This document shows positions 1-5,243 of a stretch of DNA of 5,243 nucleotides, in pieces. Position numbers and translations under genes: made by a program. Origin of the DNA: CAVYPR01 sp052145775 (GTDB lineage Bacteria; Actinomycetota; Acidimicrobiia; Acidimicrobiales; RAAP-2); contig JBKQNY010000088.1 of assembly GCA_052145775.1 (NCBI GenBank), positions 1 through 5,243 on the forward strand, in the 5' to 3' direction. The notes under the pieces were generated by a model, which saw only the letters and a list, made by a program, of their open reading frames with translations, ran no database searches and was not told the DNA's origin. Position 1 is the stretch's first letter, and every line of letters begins with the position of its first letter.

Positions 1-1206
1 GTGCAGAACCTTCCGGTTCCGTTCGACCGGCGAGTGTGGCTCGAATGCCAATCACTCACCGCCGCCGGTTACCAGGTCTCAGTGGTCTGCCCCCGTGGAC
101 CGGGCGATCCGCCAGAGCAGGTCGTCGACGGGGTCACTCTCTACAAATACCGGCCACCGAGGACGGGAAGTGCCAAGGCGTCGTTTCTGGCTGAGTACCT
201 CTACTCCTTGGTGGCAACGACTTGGTTGACGGTGCGCGCCTGGCGACGACATCGATTCAAGGTCCTCCAGGCCTGCAACCCTCCGGACATCTTCTGGCCC
301 TTGGCGCTGGCCCTACGCCCGATGGGCGTCCGCTTTGTGTTCGACCAACATGACCTTTGCCCGGAACTCTTCGAGTCGAAATTCGGCCATCGATCCTCGA
401 TCCTGTACCGAGCCGTCCGAGCGCTGGAATGGTGCACCTACCGTGCGGCGGACCATGTCGTTTCCACCAATGACTCATATCGTTCGATCGCGATGCACCG
501 TGGCGGGAAACGGCCCGAGGACGTCACCGTGGTCAGAACCGGACCAAACCCCGACCGACTGCGGCCGGGACCAGCGGATCCAGCACTACGAAGGGGTCGG
601 CGATACTTGGTCGCCTACCTGGGCGTGATGGGTCCGCAAGACGGAGTGGATCTGGCAGTCCGGGCAGTCGACCACGTCGTGCACCGGCTCGGACGCTCCG
701 ACATCAGCTTCACTTTCATAGGATCTGGGGAATCATTTGACGACCTGGTGGCGCTGCGCCGCCAGGTTGGTGTCGATGACTACCTGGATCTTCCCGGGCG
801 GATGCCAGACGATGCCGTCGCACGCCTGCTCTCCACTGCCGACATTGGGCTGTGCCCGGATCCGAAGAACCCGCTCAACGACGTTTCCACCATGAACAAG
901 ACTATGGAATACATGGCCTTCGGGCTGCCGGTCGTCTCCTTCGACCTTCGAGAGACCCGGGTATCTGCGGCCCGTGCCGCCGTCTATGCCGAGCCCAATC
1001 AGGTGGCCTCCTTCGCCGAATTGCTTGTCGAGCTGCTGGACGACGAGCCCCGGCGGCGCGAAATGGGTGACTTCGGCCGTGAGCGAGTAGTGGACAACCT
1101 GGCCTGGTCTCACCAGGCGAGTGACTATGTCAAGGTCTTCGACAAGCTCGCAGGTTCGATCCGTACCGACAAGCTGCCGGCTACCGCCGTCCCCGAAGCC
1201 ACCTGA
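1..1206 (+). CDS. Glycosyltransferase family 4 (GT-B fold), 5'-truncated by the window edge
   Basis: This is probably a cytoplasmic, membrane-associated glycosyltransferase that moves a sugar from a nucleotide-sugar donor to a lipid-linked glycan. The visible 401 codons begin inside the conserved N-terminal motif QNLPVPFDRRVWLE (2-15). Relatives carry a short beta-strand before it, so the GTG at position 1 is most likely an internal valine and roughly 10-20 residues are missing. The N-terminal Rossmann half includes a hydrophobic, aromatic stretch (62-81) followed by a basic patch (79-87), which may dock on the membrane, and FDQHDLCPELFE (114-125). The C-terminal donor-binding half shows YLGVMGPQDGVD (206-217), GSGE (241-244) and NKTMEYMAFGLPVVSFD, with Glu303 as the likely donor-binding glutamate. 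The first glutamate of the classical EX7E motif is not evident. The family call is secure. Donor, acceptor and linkage cannot be read from the sequence; relatives of the WbuB type are known from O-antigen and capsule loci. Confidence 0.9.
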   Translation: MQNLPVPFDRRVWLECQSLTAAGYQVSVVCPRGPGDPPEQVVDGVTLYKYRPPRTGSAKASFLAEYLYSLVATTWLTVRAWRRHRFKVLQACNPPDIFWPLALALRPMGVRFVFDQHDLCPELFESKFGHRSSILYRAVRALEWCTYRAADHVVSTNDSYRSIAMHRGGKRPEDVTVVRTGPNPDRLRPGPADPALRRGRRYLVAYLGVMGPQDGVDLAVRAVDHVVHRLGRSDISFTFIGSGESFDDLVALRRQVGVDDYLDLPGRMPDDAVARLLSTADIGLCPDPKNPLNDVSTMNKTMEYMAFGLPVVSFDLRETRVSAARAAVYAEPNQVASFAELLVELLDDEPRRREMGDFGRERVVDNLAWSHQASDYVKVFDKLAGSIRTDKLPATAVPEAT

Positions 1207-1207
1207 C

Positions 1208-3115
1208 ATGTGTGGCATCGCAGGCTGCTACCAGCAGGCAGATGGCGACACACTCATCCACCCGATGAGCGATCGCATTGCCCACCGCGGTCCGGACGAC
1301 CACGGCCTCTTTCGCTTCCAGGGGAATCAGGTATCCTGCCAGCTCGCCCATCGGCGTCTCTCGATCATCGATTTGAGCGACGGCGGGCATCAGCCGATGA
1401 GTCGGAACGGACTCACTCTCTGCTACAACGGTGAACTCTATAATTTCCGGTCGTTACGGTCCGAACTAGCCGCGCACGGGACCAAGTTCAGCACTAACTC
1501 GGACACTGAGGTTGTCCTCGAGGCATGGCGACACTGGGGCCCCGGCGCACTGCAGCGCTTCCGTGGCATGTTCGCCTTTGCCATCTTCGACGAGCACACC
1601 GGTCGATTGGTGCTGGCCCGCGACCAATTGGGCATTAAGCCGCTCCACTTTCTCCCCCGCAAGGATGGCGTGGTTTTCGCCTCCGAGCTCAAGAGCATCG
1701 TCACCGCGCTCGGCCGAGGCATGGAGGCCGATCCAGGCGCCTTGGTCGCCTCCCTGCTGTATTACTGGGTCCCCCCCACACGCTGCGTCATCAAAGGAGT
1801 CGTCAAGCTCCCGTCGGGTTCGTGGGCAGAGTTCCTCCCAGACGGTCGCCACACGATCCGGCGGTATTGGGCGATAGAGGAGGTGGCAGCGGAAGCGGCA
1901 GCCGGGCCTCCCATTGAGCTACGGCCGGTTATCGAGGCATCCGTCGCCGCCCACCTCGTCGCGGACGTCCCGGTGTCGAGCTTTCTCAGCGGCGGACTCG
2001 ACTCGAGCATCATCTCGGTCCTGGCCAAGCGGATAAACCCGGAGCTCGACGCTTACACCATCACTTTTCGCCCCCAGGACCACCGCCTCGAGGCGATGCC
2101 TGACGACGCCAAATACGCGCGCAAGGTGGCGGCGCAGTTCGGAATCAAGCTCCACGAGATCGAAGCGTCGCCCGACATCGTCGAACTCTTGCCTCAAATC
2201 ATCGACGTCCTCGACGAGCCGGTCGGCGATCCGGCCGCGATCAACACCTTGCTCATGTGCCAGGCGGCTCGCCAGGCCGGGGTCAAGGTGGTCTTGTCGG
2301 GCATGGGGGCTGACGAGCTGTTTGGTGGGTATCGCAAGCATCTGGCCTGCCAGATGGCTTCGACCTATCGACGTGTGCCGAGACCTGCCCGCCGGGCCGT
2401 GCGGGCGACCGCTGAAAAGCTCCCGGTCGTGGCCGCCGGTCGCGGCCTTCGACACGTTCGCTGGGGGAAGCGATTCCTGGACTTCGCCGAGCTTCCCGAA
2501 GCCCAGGGATTCCGGCGCAGTTACACCCTCTACGACCCCTCGGAGCTGGTTGACCTGGTCAGCCCCGCCCTCGGCAAGTGCGTCGACGACGTGCTCGACG
2601 AGCACGACGCCGTGTACGCCGACTCGGTGCTGGCCGATCCTGTCAATCGGATGTGCCTGTGCGACAGCCGGCTCTTCTTGCCGGGGCTCAACCTCGCCTA
2701 CACCGACCGAGCCAGCATGGCGGCCTCCGTCGAGGTCCGGGTGCCTTTCGTGGACCCCACTGTCGTAGCAGCCGCCTTCTCGCTCCCCGGGTCGGCGAAG
2801 GTCAGGGGTCGGACCACCAAGGTGGCACTAAAGGAGGCCGCCGCGGCCTGGTTGCCGGCCGAGATCATCGACCGGCCCAAGGCCCCCTTCAGCGCCCCCC
2901 TGCGGGCGTGGATCTCCCGTGACCTGAAGGAGACGGTCGATGAGGAACTGCTCGGTGGCGAACTCGTATCGAGCGGCTTCTTGCGGCGGGCTGCAGTCGA
3001 GCGCCTGGTGGAGGACGAACGCAGCGGGCGACAAGATCGATCCAAGCAGTTATGGCAACTCCTCACGACCGAGCTGTGGTGCCGACAGGCCCGATCAAGC
3101 GGGGTGGTCGTATGA
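1208..3115 (+). CDS. asnB: Asparagine synthase (glutamine-hydrolysing)-type amidotransferase, AsnB family
   Basis: The family hydrolyses glutamine in an N-terminal Ntn domain and channels ammonia to a C-terminal ATP-dependent synthetase domain, which adenylates a carboxylate and forms an amide. The ATG at 1208 is chosen because it places the nucleophile Cys at residue 2 (MCGIAG); an upstream in-frame ATG at 1121 would bury it. Glutaminase motifs: HRGPD (26-30), LAHRRLSIIDL (46-56), NGELYN (74-79) and the SDTE segment (98-101). Synthetase motifs: the pyrophosphate-binding loop SGGLDSS (261-267), SGMGADELFGGY (364-375), DRASMAASVEVRVPFVD (500-516) and RPKAPFSAP around Lys558. No catalytic motif is missing, and 635 residues is close to the larger AsnB proteins. 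The start lies one base after the upstream stop with only a weak GAAG upstream (1195-1198), suggesting translational coupling. Two TTA codons occur (1454, 3050). The polysaccharide setting suggests an amide on a uronic acid, as reported for WbpS-like enzymes, but free aspartate remains possible. The symbol denotes the family, not a proven substrate. Confidence 0.93.
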   Translation: MCGIAGCYQQADGDTLIHPMSDRIAHRGPDDHGLFRFQGNQVSCQLAHRRLSIIDLSDGGHQPMSRNGLTLCYNGELYNFRSLRSELAAHGTKFSTNSDTEVVLEAWRHWGPGALQRFRGMFAFAIFDEHTGRLVLARDQLGIKPLHFLPRKDGVVFASELKSIVTALGRGMEADPGALVASLLYYWVPPTRCVIKGVVKLPSGSWAEFLPDGRHTIRRYWAIEEVAAEAAAGPPIELRPVIEASVAAHLVADVPVSSFLSGGLDSSIISVLAKRINPELDAYTITFRPQDHRLEAMPDDAKYARKVAAQFGIKLHEIEASPDIVELLPQIIDVLDEPVGDPAAINTLLMCQAARQAGVKVVLSGMGADELFGGYRKHLACQMASTYRRVPRPARRAVRATAEKLPVVAAGRGLRHVRWGKRFLDFAELPEAQGFRRSYTLYDPSELVDLVSPALGKCVDDVLDEHDAVYADSVLADPVNRMCLCDSRLFLPGLNLAYTDRASMAASVEVRVPFVDPTVVAAAFSLPGSAKVRGRTTKVALKEAAAAWLPAEIIDRPKAPFSAPLRAWISRDLKETVDEELLGGELVSSGFLRRAAVERLVEDERSGRQDRSKQLWQLLTTELWCRQARSSGVVV

Positions 3116-3174
3116 TCCGCTCCCGCAAGTCTGAGGACCAACTACCAAGTTCCAGGAGCACACCGGTACCGTGA
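3112..3174 (+). CDS. Possible 20-codon coupling mini-ORF between asnB and the oxidoreductase gene
   Basis: An ATG at 3112 overlaps the asnB stop as ATGA (3112-3115). The frame stays open for 20 codons and ends at TGA 3172-3174, which overlaps the GTG start of the next gene as GTGA (3171-3174). The peptide would be basic and polar, starting MIRSRKSED and ending in RSTPVP, with no hydrophobic segment and no recognisable family. A G-rich run (3101-3107) lies four bases before the ATG and could serve as a weak ribosome site. The arrangement would let ribosomes leaving asnB reinitiate, cross the 55-base gap and reinitiate again on the oxidoreductase gene. It may equally be chance, since short open frames are common in GC-rich DNA. 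The peptide itself need have no function. Confidence 0.25.
   Translation: MIRSRKSEDQLPSSRSTPVP
3154..3158 (+). promoter_or_regulatory. Candidate ribosome binding site (AGGAG) for the bi-domain oxidoreductase
   Basis: AGGAG is complementary to the 3' end of 16S rRNA and is the best Shine-Dalgarno match in the gap. It sits 12 bases before the GTG at 3171, somewhat longer than the usual 5-10. No other start codon in that frame lies between the in-frame stop at 3132-3134 and position 3171, so this site supports the GTG start. The long spacing suggests modest strength, possibly aided by coupling to translation from upstream. Confidence 0.55.
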
Positions 3175-5243
3175 AACAAGTAGCCCAGAACTACAAGACC
3201 GGTGATCTCAAGGTCCTCGATGTCCCGCCGCCGAGTTGCCGAGCTGGCGGCGTGCTCGTCCGGACGCTGTACTCGCTGATCTCCACCGGGACCGAGGTCA
3301 TGAAGGTCACTGAGGCCAGTCTTTCTCTCCTCGGCAAGGCGCGTTCACGTCCCGACCAGGTGCGCAAGCTCGTCGACAGCGTGTCCCAACAGGGCGTTCG
3401 AAGTTCTTACTCGAAGGCCATGAACCAGCTCGACAGCTACACGCCGCTCGGCTATTCGCTCTGCGGCGTGGTTGTCGAGGTAGGACGGGGCGCTGAGGAA
3501 CTGAAAGTCGGGCAGATGGTGGCCTGCGCCGGGAACGAGTTTGCCCTGCACGCCGAGATCAATTGGGTGCCGCGCAACCTGTGCGTTCCGGTGCCCGAGG
3601 GCGTGGAGCCCACTCTCGCAGCGTTTGCCACCGTCGGAGCCATCGCCATGCACGGCGTCCGGCGGGCGGACTCCCAATTGGGCGACACCGCGTGCGTCAT
3701 CGGGCTCGGCCTGGTCGGCCAACTGGCGGTGCAGTTGATGGTGGCCTCCGGGGTACGTGTGGTCGGTCTTGACGTCATGCCGGACCGATGTCGACTGGCT
3801 GAACAGGCGGGCGCCATCGCCTGCGATGCACCCGACAGCCAGGGACTCGACCACATTGAGCGCACCTTGGCCGATCTCACCGGCGGTGTCGGAGCAGATC
3901 AGCTGCTGTTGACGGCCGGCGGGTCGACCAACGGCCCGGTCGAAGCGGCCGCCCGCCTGGCTCGCGACCGCGCCCGGGTCGTCGACATCGGCAAGCTGAA
4001 GCTGGACATTCCGTGGAACGCCTACTACGACAAGGAACTCGAGGTCCTGTTCTCGAGGTCGTACGGCCCAGGCCGCTATGACGACGTCTACGAGTTGGAG
4101 GGCGTCGACTACCCCATCGGTTACGTGCGTTGGACCGAACGGAGAAACCTTCAGTGCTTCCTCGATCTCATTGATCGAGACGCCCTGTCACTGGATCTGC
4201 TGGTCTCCGACACCTTCTCCGTGACAGAAGCGCCCGACGTGTACGGCCGCTTGCGTTCGGGACAGCTGCGCGGAATCGGCTTCCTTTTCGAATATGACGA
4301 ACCCGAGACGACCCCGACGGCAATGTCCTGGTCGGACCGGGTCCCAGAACCCGCACTCGTACCCTCACGAGCCGGACGGCAAGCGACACTACGTCTCGGC
4401 TTCATCGGCGCTGGGAACTACGCATCGTCGATGCTCTTGCCGCACCTGGCAAAGCGAGACGATGTCGAGCTGCGACACGTGGTCACCAGCACCTCGCTCT
4501 CGGCCGCCAACGCGCAGCGCCGATTCGGGTTCACTGAGGCGTCGACCGATGTCGAGCGGCTCTTGGACGATGGCAGCATCGACGCTGTCTTTGTCGTCAC
4601 CCGCCACCGCACCCACGCCGACTTCGTCACCCAGTGCCTCGAGGCCGGAAAGGCAACCTTCGTCGAGAAACCGCTGGCCCTCGACGACGGCCAGCTGGCT
4701 CGCATTCTCGAGGTCGTGGACACCACCGGCAATGACCGTCTCATGGTGGGGTTCAACAGGCGGTTCGCCCCACTGCTCACTGAAATGCGGCGACGATTCG
4801 GCCCAGCCACGCAACCGGCCGTGGTCCGCTACCTGGTGAACGCCGGACCGCTCGGACCCAAGAGCTGGTACCGCGGCGACTTGGAGGGCTCGCGCTTCAC
4901 GGGCGAGGGAGGACATTTCCTCGACACGATCGCCTGGTGGCTCGACGCACAACCTCTTGAGGTCCACGCCATGACCGTTGGCGACCATGGCGACCTCCAC
5001 GTGACGCTCCGCTATGACGACGGTTCGATCGCCAGCATCGACTACGTCGTCCACGGGCACCCCCGTTACCCCAAGGAGACCTTCGAGGTCTCCGCGCTCG
5101 GTCGCACGGCCCGGCTCGACAACTTCAAACGTGCCACGGTGTGGACCGGTCGACGGCGTTCCACCCGGCGGTCGTACGGGTCAGTCGACAAGGGGCAGGC
5201 CCAACAGCTCGCTTGCTTCCTCGGTGCCGTGCGCACCGGCGAC
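3171..5243 (+). CDS. Bi-domain oxidoreductase: MDR (alcohol-dehydrogenase-like) fused to Gfo/Idh/MocA, 3'-truncated
   Basis: The frame is open for 691 codons without a stop to the window edge, so only the C-terminus is missing. The GTG start gives MKQVAQNYKTGDL, the expected N-terminus for this family, and the frame is closed upstream at 3132. The first half (about 1-374) is a medium-chain dehydrogenase/reductase with a nucleotide-binding GLGLVG (178-183). Its zinc sites look lost: ISTGTE (37-42) replaces the usual CGTD/H, LGYS (93-96) replaces GHE, and the four-cysteine structural loop is absent. A polar, proline-containing linker (about 375-407) leads to a second Rossmann fold with GFIGAGNYA (410-418), EKPLA (499-503, Lys500) and GGHFLDTIAWW (from 580, His582 and Asp585), the expected Gfo/Idh/MocA catalytic elements. 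Both halves should bind NAD(P). Such fusions occur in surface-glycan loci, where a sugar nucleotide or lipid-linked glycan is a plausible substrate; the reaction is not known to me. The domain assignment is secure, the substrate is not. Confidence 0.9.
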   Translation, partial: MKQVAQNYKTGDLKVLDVPPPSCRAGGVLVRTLYSLISTGTEVMKVTEASLSLLGKARSRPDQVRKLVDSVSQQGVRSSYSKAMNQLDSYTPLGYSLCGVVVEVGRGAEELKVGQMVACAGNEFALHAEINWVPRNLCVPVPEGVEPTLAAFATVGAIAMHGVRRADSQLGDTACVIGLGLVGQLAVQLMVASGVRVVGLDVMPDRCRLAEQAGAIACDAPDSQGLDHIERTLADLTGGVGADQLLLTAGGSTNGPVEAAARLARDRARVVDIGKLKLDIPWNAYYDKELEVLFSRSYGPGRYDDVYELEGVDYPIGYVRWTERRNLQCFLDLIDRDALSLDLLVSDTFSVTEAPDVYGRLRSGQLRGIGFLFEYDEPETTPTAMSWSDRVPEPALVPSRAGRQATLRLGFIGAGNYASSMLLPHLAKRDDVELRHVVTSTSLSAANAQRRFGFTEASTDVERLLDDGSIDAVFVVTRHRTHADFVTQCLEAGKATFVEKPLALDDGQLARILEVVDTTGNDRLMVGFNRRFAPLLTEMRRRFGPATQPAVVRYLVNAGPLGPKSWYRGDLEGSRFTGEGGHFLDTIAWWLDAQPLEVHAMTVGDHGDLHVTLRYDDGSIASIDYVVHGHPRYPKETFEVSALGRTARLDNFKRATVWTGRRRSTRRSYGSVDKGQAQQLACFLGAVRTGD

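Noticed and set aside
1..3. GTG at position 1 as the true start of the glycosyltransferase
   Set aside because: It falls inside the conserved N-terminal QNLPVPFDRRVW motif, and relatives have a beta-strand before it, so the gene almost certainly begins upstream of the window.
1121..1207. Upstream in-frame ATG that would extend the AsnB protein by 29 residues
   Set aside because: Class-II glutaminases need the nucleophile Cys directly after the initiator Met, which only the ATG at 1208 provides. The extension would also lie inside the glycosyltransferase gene.
733..1218. Antisense open frame of 161 codons
   Set aside because: It lies opposite the well-supported glycosyltransferase, has low-complexity shadow-like composition and shows no recognisable motif.
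1771..1777. Run of seven C in asnB as a possible phase-variation tract
   Set aside because: It encodes the conserved Val-Pro-Pro of the family, the frame is intact, and seven bases is short for slippage control. It could be a sequencing-error hotspot but shows no sign of one.
1919..2605. Antisense open frame of 228 codons
   Set aside because: It is opposite the catalytic core of asnB, where codon bias in GC-rich DNA readily leaves the antisense frame open; no family is recognisable.
2590..2606. Near-perfect palindrome, 8-base arms around a single base
   Set aside because: It lies within coding sequence for VLDEHD with GC-rich repeated Asp/Glu/Val codons. The loop is too short for a good hairpin and it has no regulatory position.
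3673..3682. Ten-base palindrome CCCAATTGGG as a possible operator
   Set aside because: It is internal to the MDR domain coding sequence, and related CAATTGGG strings elsewhere also fall in ordinary codons.
4161..4179. Inverted repeat, 7-base arms with a 5-base loop
   Set aside because: It sits in the middle of the oxidoreductase coding region (FLDLIDRD) without a following T-run. Terminator function there is implausible.
4294..4839. + strand 181-codon frame overlapping the oxidoreductase
   Set aside because: It is an out-of-frame shadow of the bi-domain gene, rich in Ser, Arg, Pro and Thr, with no domain motif.
4389..5060. Antisense open frame of 223 codons
   Set aside because: It is the mirror of the Gfo/Idh/MocA domain, whose motifs are clear on the + strand. 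The antisense protein has no recognisable features.

Overview
The window is GC-rich and densely coded on the + strand. Codon third positions are mostly G or C, and one gene uses a GTG start. This fits a high-GC bacterium, most likely an actinobacterium (Actinomycetota), but nothing in the window fixes the genus. I see no RNA genes, insertion sequences, CRISPR arrays, integrase sites, convincing terminators or internal promoters. The whole window reads as the interior of one operon.

Layout: (1) positions 1-1206 hold the 3' part of a family 4 glycosyltransferase whose true start lies upstream of the window. (2) After a single base, 1208-3115 encodes a complete class-II glutamine-dependent asparagine synthase-type amidotransferase of 635 residues. 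(3) A 55-base gap, 3116-3170, follows. A 20-codon reading frame (3112-3174) bridges it and overlaps both neighbouring genes by four bases. (4) From 3171 to the window edge runs a two-domain oxidoreductase: an N-terminal alcohol-dehydrogenase-like (MDR) half that lacks recognisable zinc ligands, and a C-terminal Gfo/Idh/MocA-type half. Its stop codon is not reached.

Together the genes look like part of a cell-surface polysaccharide or exopolysaccharide biosynthesis locus. The glycosyltransferase would add a sugar to a growing lipid-linked glycan. The AsnB-like enzyme would use ammonia from glutamine to make an amide, possibly on a uronic acid rather than on free aspartate. The bi-domain oxidoreductase would carry out NAD(P)-dependent redox chemistry on a sugar or glycan. 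The individual families are recognisable; the substrates and the final glycan are not determined by the sequence. No clearly new system is visible. The points most worth a second look are the double-overlap mini-ORF, the zinc-less fused oxidoreductase of unknown substrate, and the likely glycan role of the AsnB paralogue.
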